From: Didymella arachidicola
Taxonomy: Eukaryota; Ascomycota; Dothideomycetes; Pleosporales; Didymellaceae
Assembly: GCA_016630955.3 (NCBI GenBank)
Contig: CM049986.1
Coordinates: forward strand, 434,001 to 498,000
Length of the DNA stretch: 64,000 nucleotides
Direction of reading: 5' to 3'
In this document: piece by piece, positions 10,604-19,402 of the stretch
How positions within the stretch are numbered: the stretch's first letter is position 1
Layout: each line of letters starts with the position of its first letter
Notes under the pieces: generated by a model
Database searches by the model: none
What the model saw: only the letters and a program-made list of their open reading frames with translations
Told to the model about the DNA's origin: nothing
Translations under genes and position numbers: made by a program

Positions 10604-11835
10604 GATTGAAAATAGAGTACAAAACAAATTGTTGATATCTGCTGGGATGTTGTTCGATAAGGATGAAACAGAATACTGTATTTATTCAGGCGTAAAGCAT
10701 CTTAAGTATGCTGGCGTGAGCATCAGCCATTTCTCAAGTCAACCCCCTGAAGAACCTATAAGTTCAAAGCATTGAACGTTAAGGCCTGTCCATCTCGTAC
10801 GACCCACTGATTGGTAAAGAATATGCGGAACACCCCGGATATTCAGATCGTACAGAACTCGAGCGGGGATAAGCGGCATCATCTCCAGTTAAGACCGACG
10901 TGTGACGTTAATGGCTCTTGAAATCACGAGTACAACAAGGCATAAGACGCTTGCGTCGTCATCATTCTAGCAGGGAAGATTTGAGCAGAGACTCTACACT
11001 AAATTGAGTGCCAACCTACACAGTGTATTCAACTATTCAAGCTAGAAATACAGATTAACACTGCTATCTCCGAGGCCATTGCTATAGGGTACCGTTAAGG
11101 AAGAGCTGTATTAGCGAAATCTAGAATAAACCCTCAGTTATCTGTGACTAACTTACAGGTTTGTTGGAATGCATTTGTATCGCGGTAAACGCTACCGCCG
11201 ATATACCGACATAGCTAAGTAAAGGTGCGTGATTGAGGTTCGGATCTGGCATAAGTATAGCCGAACTATCCGCATCGTTCCGCCTGAGAAGTAGGTCTGG
11301 TCACATAATTCATTATACACTATATTTGGCCTTTGTACGTTATTGTTGGGTACGAAGGAGGACCGTGCAAGGGAGGGCAAACCTAAAGATTAAGTTTAAT
11401 TACTAACAGGGAGTGCTCCAGAGGTATGCTCAATATGGATGTATAGCTGTGCAATGCGCTCACGAAACACACTGCATGTGTACCACTGCCGGGAGTATCG
11501 GACATTAGCGACTTCAAAACTGAGCCCTCATATCCATCATATAGTAGATCCATACGGCAGGTAAATCGATGTATCTCGATGAAGCGATGAAGCGACGAAA
11601 CAAGCTTTTCCAGCTTGTGCGATGTGTCGTACGTGGACGAAAATCGGACAAATGTAGAAATAGGCTTCTTGACAGAACAAGGCTCATCAACAACACGATG
11701 GCTTTGTGCGAAGTATTTGCCTCGCCCCAAGCACTATGACTTTGGGTCGTGCCCGCATCTGCGCTCCACGTTCATAATCTAAGAAAAGCAGTGTAGTATC
11801 GTCAGGGCTCCATGACCACCAGACGTTGATCCTTA
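10604..11835. other. Gene-poor stretch
   Basis: No intact gene. Around 11040-11400 it is AT-rich with short frames only. The region beyond 11400 follows the 3' side of the hydrolase pseudogene and may hold its unrecognisable end. No repeat with clear ends was seen. Confidence 0.45.
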
Positions 11836-12456
11836 TCAAATAGACACGCTCGTGGACGTTGCTGACAGTGCCCGGTAGCTCTATGGTCTCCAGGCGGAGG
11901 CTAGCGTCCCCGCTGCCCCATGCAGAAACACGACTAGCTGCGCAGGGGGGTCTTCCTTCATCAGCTTCAACGAGGGACGATTCTCAATGTCTTCACATGG
12001 ACCTGTAGGCTCCTTGCGAAGGTCATCTTAATGTTGGCGATATGCTTCAAGTGGCAAGATGTGCCACGCATGCAGCATCTCGCCATCATGTGTTGTTAAA
12101 TGGAACCTTGAAAGGGAGTGACTTGATTGCGCAGAAAGCCCTACTGCTCTAGTAAGTTCACGTTCTAGAACCACATGAGTGTCACACAACAGAGAAAGAC
12201 AACATGGCTGCACAGTCGGCATTGTGGAGAGTGAGACAAAGGCGCGGTAGATGTCAACAACACTGGCCAAGGGCCGAGGAGAGGCTTCAACACGGGATTT
12301 CTTGATAGCATGGTAATGGAAAACAAGACGGTATCTCAAAATTGTGAGAAAGGAGTCAACCGCGAAAGTGGTAGCGTACGTAGAGTGCACGAGACCATGG
12401 ACGCACGCAAGGACTGGGGTTTCTGAGCAGCTGTGACGGGTACGGGTTGAAGTCAA
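11836..12456 (-). pseudogene. Alpha/beta-hydrolase (ABHD12-like) pseudogene
   Basis: The minus strand reads FHLTTHDGEMLHAWHILPLEAYRQH, then an in-frame stop (TAA, 12028-12030), then DDLRKEPTGPCEDIENRPS, LVVFLHGAAGTLASAWRP, a second in-frame stop (TAG, 11881-11883) and SYRALSATS. DGExLHAWHILP and the HGxAG oxyanion segment are typical of fungal ABHD12/ABHD13-type serine hydrolases. The nucleophile region (GxSxG) and the rest of the fold cannot be found downstream, so the gene is both truncated and interrupted. The frame before the first stop is open for 142 codons, but its N-terminal part does not resemble a membrane anchor. Confidence 0.65.
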
Positions 12457-12859
12457 GAACAGTTTTCCTCTTTGGCCCTAGCCGCATATCGCAAGTTCCA
12501 GGTCCTGTACTGAATTGCACTGGACGCCGGCCGCTACCACAGAAATTTAGTTGCTGGAATGCCGACAACAGTACAAACCCCTGTTAACCGATACGCAGCT
12601 GCATTTCGGGAAGGTCTGGAACCGGGTATTTATAGTAGGCCCTGGCCACTGTTCTTCCGAAAGTCTCAAATGCGTTCTCAGGTCGCGGCCCGGAGCATAG
12701 AAGATCTTGCTGAGCTGGGAACCGTAGCATGGAGCAGTACTATGATATACTTTGCAGTGCTTAATGTACAGATACAGAGGAGTTTATGCTAACTGGCAAC
12801 ACCAAGCGATTTCGCTGCGAGGAGATGTTTAAGGTGCCACGCTACCGGCCGTATAGGTA

Positions 12860-12903
12860 CCGAGTCCGTGCGCGTGACGCCCACCATCGCGTAACGCCCC
12901 GCT
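12860..12903 (+). repeat. Left TIR of element A
   Basis: 44 bp, identical to the reverse complement of 14916-14959. Contains two similar boxes, CGCGTGACGCCC and CGCGTAACGCCC, likely transposase-binding sites. Confidence 0.93.
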
Positions 12904-13011
12904 GAGATCCTATCGACTTGTTGAAAAATAAGGTTACTGAGCCACCAACAACAGCAAATATTGTATAATATTGTAGTAGAGTAGTAAATAGACCTATGTG
13001 AACTACTTGTG

Positions 13012-14871
13012 CTACTTGTATTTACTTGGAAGCCTAACGTTGCGTCCGCGGCGAGTAGTGACTGGTGGAGGAGCTGAGGGTGCCTCAGGGGCTTCTTTCG
13101 CACCACCAGCATCACCAGCTTGTTTCTGACGCTTATTGCTACCTGAGGTAGCTTTTAAGGCTTTACGCTTACCCTTTTGGGATAATTGGATAGCAGTAGT
13201 AGCTTGACGAGCGTCCCTTTGACGCTGCGCTTCAGCTGCCTTCTTAGCCTTCTCCTGCACCCTCACCTCCTTAGCTCTCTCACGCTCTGTACGCTTCTCC
13301 TGAGCCTCTCTTGCTCTCTGAAGCTTAATTGCTACTTGCTCTTGCTTCTGACGTAGCTTTTGAAGATGCTGCTCCTCCTGTTCTTGCTCATTGATCTTCC
13401 GACGATAGTGTGCCTCTCTGACCTTCCGAGGAGACCAAAATACAGGTTGACTTTGGTACTCCTTCCGCTGTTGGAGACTCAGGGGCTTACTCTTCTTATT
13501 GTGCTTCTTCCTGTGTGCAAGAGACTCCTGCAGGCCTTTGTTCTGCTCAGTAAGCAGCTCAACCTGGGCAGTAAGAGAGTGAATTGCCCCTGTCAGCTCC
13601 CGCACTACCTCACTGTCAGGTTCCTTCACATGATCCTTAAGTACCTGCCTTATACGCCTCCAGTCTGTTGGTCTAAGAGCTCCTGATTGTTCTTCTTTGT
13701 CTGTATAAGTGTTGTTGACTTGTTTGAGTACAGCAGAGGCGTCAGGGGGCCATATCCCTGTGGCTGCAAAGGAGTTGACGATTGTTGACTCCTGAAATGA
13801 GCTCTGCCACGCCGCCCAGAACAGGTGTAAGAAGTTTGATTTAGTGACTGGAGAGGTCCCCTGACTGCTTTGGAGGAACTGCGTAAGCTCATTTGAGTAT
13901 GCTCGTGCCAGAGGTGAGAACAGGCAAACGTCCAGTGGCTGGAGCCTGTGTGTTGAGTGAGGGGGAAGGATCATCACGAGTATCTTGCGTTGGTTGGCGT
14001 ACTCAATAAAGTCAGGGGTAACGTGGCTCCCGTGGCCGTCAAGTATCAAAAGACGATACTTTCTCCGTGCTGTGGCCTTAGTAGCGCGATCGAACACCTG
14101 TTCAAGCCAGGCAAGAGCTATCTCGTTGTTGCTCCAGCCTGTACTAGATGAGCTGACAAAGACTGAGTGTTCCCCTGGCTTGATATCCTCCACCCAGCCT
14201 GAGTATATAGCTTGATTGGCTGCTGGGTATATGAGGCTTGCTGGCAGGGCTTCCCCTGAGGCACTTATGCAAGCAATAAGCGTGATCCACTCCCGTGAGC
14301 CGTCTTGGAGAGTACCTCTGACTTGCTTGCTGTCCCACAGTGGCCGGGAGAACACTCGTTTTGCACGTTCAAGTACCCCGATCATGAAGCCCTTCTCATC
14401 CATATTGTACATGTGCTGAGGCTCAATGCTGTACTCAGCTATCTTGCTGTGTAGAAGTGTGAAGTAGGCCTCAAAAGAAGCCCCTGAGTCAGCTTGGTGG
14501 CGATTGCGATCCTTCCCTGTTGCCCATTTGGTGACCAGTTCAGCTGTGTGACGGTGGAGGAAGCGAGTAACCCAGCTATCAGAGACGCTGCTACCAGCTA
14601 CTTTAGACGCGTAATTTCGGATTTGAAGCCTGTTAGGAGGGAATCCGTCCTCAGTAAGCTTATTAATAAGCTTAATAAGCTCTTGTTCTTCAGTGTTGTT
14701 GAGTTTCCGTTGGTTAACTGCTTTGACCTCCCTAGAAGTTGAAACCCCTTTGTGCCTCCGCGCTAACGTAGACCGATCAACTCCCTTTGCTTTAGCAAAC
14801 TTTGTGTATGAAAGTTGTTCTTTATGATTGCGCAAATCGAATTCTGTAGCCGCTTCTTGAATTGAGTCCAT
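13012..14871 (-). CDS. pogo/Fot1-like transposase, DD35D, intact (element A)
   Basis: Transposase of 619 residues that would cut and join element A at TA sites. An N-terminal Psq-type HTH (residues about 15-45, FAKAKGVDRSTLARRHKG) and a CENP-B-type HTH (about 55-112) bind DNA. The catalytic triad is D158 (YNMDEKGF), D278 (LLILDGHGSH) and D314 (LQPLDVCLF), 35 residues between the last two. The C-terminal third is a long charged, probably coiled-coil region rich in Lys, Arg, Glu and Gln, ending RRGRNVRLPSKYK. Unlike the other transposases here it has no CCHC zinc knuckle. No stop or frameshift interrupts it. Confidence 0.95.
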   Translation of the reverse strand: MDSIQEAATEFDLRNHKEQLSYTKFAKAKGVDRSTLARRHKGVSTSREVKAVNQRKLNNTEEQELIKLINKLTEDGFPPNRLQIRNYASKVAGSSVSDSWVTRFLHRHTAELVTKWATGKDRNRHQADSGASFEAYFTLLHSKIAEYSIEPQHMYNMDEKGFMIGVLERAKRVFSRPLWDSKQVRGTLQDGSREWITLIACISASGEALPASLIYPAANQAIYSGWVEDIKPGEHSVFVSSSSTGWSNNEIALAWLEQVFDRATKATARRKYRLLILDGHGSHVTPDFIEYANQRKILVMILPPHSTHRLQPLDVCLFSPLARAYSNELTQFLQSSQGTSPVTKSNFLHLFWAAWQSSFQESTIVNSFAATGIWPPDASAVLKQVNNTYTDKEEQSGALRPTDWRRIRQVLKDHVKEPDSEVVRELTGAIHSLTAQVELLTEQNKGLQESLAHRKKHNKKSKPLSLQQRKEYQSQPVFWSPRKVREAHYRRKINEQEQEEQHLQKLRQKQEQVAIKLQRAREAQEKRTERERAKEVRVQEKAKKAAEAQRQRDARQATTAIQLSQKGKRKALKATSGSNKRQKQAGDAGGAKEAPEAPSAPPPVTTRRGRNVRLPSKYK

Positions 14872-14915
14872 ATTGACTGAGCTATGGGGTGTTGAAGATG
14901 GGGTGCGATTTGCTT

Positions 14916-14959
14916 AGCGGGGCGTTACGCGATGGTGGGCGTCACGCGCACGGACTCGG
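14916..14959 (-). repeat. Right TIR of element A
   Basis: Perfect inverted match to the left TIR; the following bases are the TA duplication and then unrelated flank. Confidence 0.93.
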
Positions 14960-14961
14960 TA

Positions 14962-15963
14962 AGGCTCTGCGGAGCTCCACATTGTTGGAGAGCGTGCGAC
15001 AAATCCTTGCATGCGCGTTAGTCTTTGTCAGTACATTGTCAAGCCTAGAGAGGTACGGTCGTACCCAAAGAAGAGGAAGGCTGCCAGACAACACGCGGCA
15101 ATAGCTGACCTAAGGGGTCGCCCGCGACCGTAACAGGAACGTCAGGCCATCGTGAATATGTGATGTTCCGAAATGGGATACGATAGGTAGCAATGAGCAG
15201 GATCCTTGCACAGCAGACACTGATCTCCAGGAATACTGGAGATGCCATGTTCTTATACGGCCTTCAAGTCACCTTATACATAGCGAATTCATCAAACACT
15301 GCCTGTCCCGGAAAGCTTGTTTGGATAAGGCCAATTGTACGGACCTTTCTCCAGGTTCGACGGCCCGCAATGGCACGAGGCGCACTTAGTACGCGACTAA
15401 CGAATGTGCACTTCCGGATTGCTTGTCGCATCGCTGGAGCACTTCGCAAATAAGAGCTCAAGATGAACACTGCCATAACCTAGTACAAATTTGGCGTTCT
15501 TAGAGAAGATGGGGTAGTGTCGCGGTTATATGCTCCCCATAAACAGTGGTGCTCGGCAATTCCACAAGCTGCAATCCCCCCATCGTGACTACGGAGAGGT
15601 AAGATGACTGTATCCGTAGTTGCGCTTGAGCTGTGACATTTGAACACGATTCGGAATGTGTCGCGGAGGATCATGATCGGACTGTCGGCAAGATTGAGTT
15701 ACCGAACCTGCAGAAGGGCTAGTGGCTAGTTAGGCCAAATTTCGGTCTTAATCTATATATAATCAGGTACCTTGACTGATCCAATCTACAGAGGAATCTC
15801 ATCAACTCCTGCTCAATATTGTTCGATCTGATCCAATTTTTTCATCTTTCACAGAATGTAATTCGAGCCTACATATGTTTGTTGTGATGTTGGGGAGAGG
15901 TACAGCAAAGTAGCTCCCTGCTACTCGCCAACAAGGTGTGCGTGCGAACTTCTCGACGTTCCC
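14962..15963. other. Intergenic, no gene seen
   Basis: Flank of element A up to the deaminase pseudogene. Only short frames without domain features; moderately AT-rich from about 15720 to 15900. Confidence 0.5.
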
Positions 15964-17371
15964 TCAGTCAGTTCCCATACTCCTCCGAAGCATGAGAACC
16001 TCATGCTTGGTTACAAAGACGCTACTTAGTGCTGTAGCTGCATCGGTGGAACCATCTAGGGTCAGGTCGTCCAAAGCGTCCACAAGGTCTCGGACCTTGG
16101 CACTCTCCCACGTACCAGCGTCAGTCGTCCAGAACGCTCGTCAGATGCCAACCGATGACATGTACGAAATACATCTGTAGCATGGTCTTGAAGACACCAC
16201 AGTGGGCGGCTTATCCTTAACCTGTGTGGTAGCTTTGACCGGCATCTTTGAGGTGCGTTGACGAGCTTGTGAGTTCATCGTGTAAAGATCCTGAATTGTG
16301 CTTCACAGGGGACGGTAGGTTTGTGTCGCAGCTGGGCCCAGGACAGCAACTCAACCCTCCGTCGGTGGCGCCCGACTTCCAACCCATTCGTGCCACATAG
16401 ATGTCTGTTCCGTTCAGACACTTGCTTCTAGTCCTATCTTTCACACTGCGGGAAGCTTGGCCGAACTGACCGGCTGGTATCAGTATCGGCTGCGGTTTAC
16501 CGCATGGAGATGGCGCGCGGTCTTTGTGTCGCTGTCGAGGTGCACGAATAGGACTTGGAGCCAACCAACGTGCCACATTGCGCACCTTGTAGTCCACCTG
16601 CTCACATGGCTTGAGAGAGAATGGACCTGAACTTGAATTGTCCTGCAATGACCCGAAGTGGAGGTAGTCTGCTGCGCCGACAGCTCAGGGGCAAACTGTC
16701 GACGCTTGTGGTTGTGCTGCCCATTGTATTTGTCGTTGTTGTTGCTCCTGTCTTTGCGCTGGGTTTTCTGTTTCTTATGCGAACCAGTCTGTGCCGCAGG
16801 ACACGCTAGCGCAGAGCGGTCGAGATGCAGTGCCTTCAAACTGCCACTCTTGAACCTGCGACCTGGCGTCGGAGGGGTTCGCAGTTGACTGGGCGATAGC
16901 GGCCTTGCAGATGGTCTCGACATAGGATCTGACTGTCTCACGTCGTAGTCGAGCTTTTCGTTTAGAAGAACTCGAAAGTCTGAAGCACGGTTTTTGAGAT
17001 GACACGGCACTGCAGGCCGCGGTGCTGGAAGCTGAGAGCGCAGAGTGGATAGCCATCATCTCCGAATGCATTGACAGTGGAGTATTCGCGAGCTTTCCAC
17101 CACCTCCAGTTATCGCCTCAAGGGGCACGAAGGTCTCGCCCTCGTCTTTCTCGAACTTCTGTTTGGACTTAAGATGGGCTGTGGCGCCGGCGGAAGCGCG
17201 CAGAGGAAGTCGACCTGACTTGAGCGCGCCGCCGTCGTAGCCAGGACGAAGATCGTTATAGCCTTGACCAATCACCTTTCCGCCACGAACAACGATGCAG
17301 CCGTGCCGATAGCGAAGCGGTGACTTCGCAGCCTGCTCGAAGCAAAGGTTAAGATAATTATCACTCTTCAT
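15964..17371 (-). pseudogene. Cytidine/deoxycytidylate deaminase-type zinc enzyme, decayed
   Basis: The N-terminal half is intact: MKSDNYLNLCFEQAAKSPLR, GCIVVRGGKVIGQGYND and the zinc/catalytic motif HSEMMAIHSALSAS. The second zinc motif RPCYRC followed by ISYMSSVG lies near 16150-16180, and the C-terminus continues FWTTDAGTWESAKVRDLVDA to the stop at 15964. Between these, the same frame is broken by TAA (16775-16777) and TGA (16685-16687), then a one-base shift near 16240-16250, then TGA (16141-16143) directly after SVGI where Arg/Lys is expected. CAA to TAA and CGA to TGA changes are C-to-T transitions. No intron can remove these lesions. I read a dead gene with RIP-like damage; its former substrate is not clear. 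Confidence 0.75.
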
Positions 17372-17782
17372 CTTGAGTGGGTTGACGTGGTGAGATGTTG
17401 TTCAGTAGTAGACGGACCAAAGGGTAAGTGTATACTGCTGTGAGGCTGTACTTGTAGGGCTGTCCGATTTCGATGGTGATCGTGACGAGAGCAGGAAGCG
17501 GAGAGCGAACTGTGACGCGCTGAGCTCGCGATTGACGCTAGCGCTGCGCTGATAGCAGCTTCGAGTCACCTTCGATTCAGCCCAAACCCGAAACGTCAAC
17601 AGGTGATACATGAAAGTCAGCATTAATCGACAGGTTATCTACATTTCAAATATATCTGGTCGATCTGACTATGTGTCGAAGAGCGGAATCTACCGTTCCT
17701 GTGCGAAGCGCATTTTGACCGTCTTCTTTTTTTTCCCTTTGCAGGCTCTACATCACAAGGCTAGAGTCTCCTACAAGATCTT
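17372..17782. other. Spacer between deaminase relic and lactonase
   Basis: Holds the former 5' region of the deaminase and the 3' flank of the lactonase gene. A T-rich run lies at 17728-17740. No gene is supported. Confidence 0.5.
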
Positions 17783-18979
17783 CTATTCTGCCCAAATGAC
17801 CGTGTTTAGACCCACTGGGTTCCCGGAATTGGGGTCTGAAGGGCCGGTAACTGTCAGATTCGCAGCGAGCGGGCCCAGCTTTCCGGTTGTGATGTCGCGC
17901 TTCACGATGGCTACATTGTCCGAAGTTTGGTCGCCGATGGCGAGAAAAGTACCGGCCTTGTTAATTTCGAACGAACGGGGAAACAGACCATAGGAGGAGG
18001 TCAGCTCTGACCACGCAATCGAGCCATTGGCTGCGATGTTGTACTGGGTAAGAGAATCATAAGGCGCAAAGGATTGATCCCCCCGGTTGGAGGTATACAG
18101 GAAGTCTCCTTGGACCCTGATCTCGCCGAGAGAAGTGCTGTTGTTGGGGGCAGTGCTGTTGCCCTTGTATGCGGTAACAATTTGCTGCTGGGTCAACTTC
18201 AGGCAGCCGCCATGAGGGTACGATACGGCCCATCCCGTCACTGTGTTTGACAACTCATTGGCGACGTAGAGAACGGTGCCCTTGCCCTGTGCGACCCTGG
18301 ACTTGGAGCAAGAAGGAGACCAGAAAGCGGCGTGACGAGGGCCAGCACCGTAGAAGGTCTTCACTGAGGGACACTGAGTCAGCTTGCCCGTCTTTTGGTC
18401 GATCTTGTTGATGTGGATCTTGTCAGAACCAAGGTCGGTGACGAGCAGGAAGTCGCCAGTTGGGTCAACAAGAACTTGGTGTGGATGTGGGGCCTCCTGA
18501 CGATCTGGAACTGCACCTGGGCCATCCAATGTGTAGTTCAATATCTGGAGAGGCCTTTCGTTCTTGAGAGGCAGTTTGTAGGTCGACACCTGTGCGGTTT
18601 CGTAGTGCGCGTTGGCGATGAACCCTCTGCCGTCTTTGCCGCCGTACAACACAGTCGCAACTCCTCCGTGGGGCGTCGTTGTGTTGCCAGCCTTTGTCAA
18701 GGCGCCCTTAGCGTCGACAGAATAGGAGACGAGGATTGCGCTGCTGTTCTCGTCGACGAAGTTCTCATCAGGGACATACAGCTTCTTGCCCTTGGCATCC
18801 CAGGTGATCCAGCTTGGCAATGTCTGGCCAGTCTTCTCAGAGCTCACAAGAGTCAAGGAATCGTTGTCGAAAGTGAGATGGTTGATACTCCCAGAGTAAT
18901 GTGTTGCGTAGAGGTTCGATGCGGCGGCGGCGGCGGCGGCGGCCCCCCCAAAGAGCGGAATCAACAAAGATTGTAACAT
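17783..18979 (-). CDS. Secreted seven-bladed beta-propeller lactonase (Lactonase/muconate-cyclase family)
   Basis: Single-exon gene for 398 residues of the 6-phosphogluconolactonase/carboxy-muconate cyclase propeller family, which opens or forms lactone rings; extracellular fungal members have unknown natural substrates. The N-terminus MLQSLLIPLFGG plus a run of alanines is a signal peptide; the alanines come from a (GCC)n tract (minus strand). Propeller repeats are visible as LPSWITWDAKGKKLYVPDE, GKDGRGFIANAH, HPHQVLVDPTGDFLLVTDLG, GPRHAAFWS, VLYVANELSNTVTGW, FLYTSNRGDQSFAPYDSL and FPRSFEINKAGTFLAIGDQ, the last ones being the conserved blades with the SNRG motif. N-glycosylation sequons are frequent. 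Confidence 0.9.
   Translation of the reverse strand: MLQSLLIPLFGGAAAAAAAASNLYATHYSGSINHLTFDNDSLTLVSSEKTGQTLPSWITWDAKGKKLYVPDENFVDENSSAILVSYSVDAKGALTKAGNTTTPHGGVATVLYGGKDGRGFIANAHYETAQVSTYKLPLKNERPLQILNYTLDGPGAVPDRQEAPHPHQVLVDPTGDFLLVTDLGSDKIHINKIDQKTGKLTQCPSVKTFYGAGPRHAAFWSPSCSKSRVAQGKGTVLYVANELSNTVTGWAVSYPHGGCLKLTQQQIVTAYKGNSTAPNNSTSLGEIRVQGDFLYTSNRGDQSFAPYDSLTQYNIAANGSIAWSELTSSYGLFPRSFEINKAGTFLAIGDQTSDNVAIVKRDITTGKLGPLAANLTVTGPSDPNSGNPVGLNTVIWAE
18920..18943. repeat. (GCG)n trinucleotide tract
   Basis: Short tandem repeat inside the signal-peptide coding part of the lactonase, encoding a polyalanine run; probably length-variable between strains. Confidence 0.85.
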
Positions 18980-19315
18980 GATGAACTAGAGCGCAAGTCT
19001 TGTCTCTACAAAATCTAGGGGGACATCTTATATGTGCGACATCGATTCCTTGCTTGCAATCCTCGCGATCGTCCTTTTTTCATTGCACTTGCAGCTTGGC
19101 CTGCACTTGAAACATTGTTTAGGGCGGCGTAATTAAGCTAGCGGGCCGAATTAAGCACACGTTTTTCTGACTGCCGCACCTCTTCTAGTGCCTGGTCCAA
19201 AACTTAGCCCTCCCGAAGTCGGGCATTTCATTGGGTCTTTACGTCTTCTGGAGGTTGAGGGCTCCGCCAACTAACCCACAATTTCGTCGTTGCGGGGGAT
19301 TGTCTTCCGGTCATA
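18980..19315. other. Upstream region of lactonase, left flank of transposon nest
   Basis: No gene. Ends at the TA (19314-19315) that abuts the first base of the large inverted-repeat element. Confidence 0.55.
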
Positions 19316-19397
19316 AGCTCGGCTATATACTTTCCGGCCACATATACTTTCCAGCCACCCTACCTAAAGCAGCTATATAGTATTAAGTTGTTATTAA
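19316..19397 (+). repeat. Left TIR of element G
   Basis: 82 bp. Contains a tandem box, TATACTTTCCGGCCACA then TATACTTTCCAGCCACC. Most differences from the right copy are transitions. Confidence 0.85.
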
Positions 19398-19402
19398 TGT
19401 TA

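Larger units (their letters stand above)
12860..14959 (-). mobile_element. Intact 2.1-kb pogo/Fot1-like DNA transposon (element A)
   Basis: Ends are perfect 44-bp inverted repeats (12860-12903 and 14916-14959) starting CCGAGTCCGTGCGCGTGACG, flanked on both sides by TA (12858-12859, 14960-14961). The single long reading frame is uninterrupted. Perfect ends plus an intact transposase indicate a young, possibly active copy. Confidence 0.93.
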
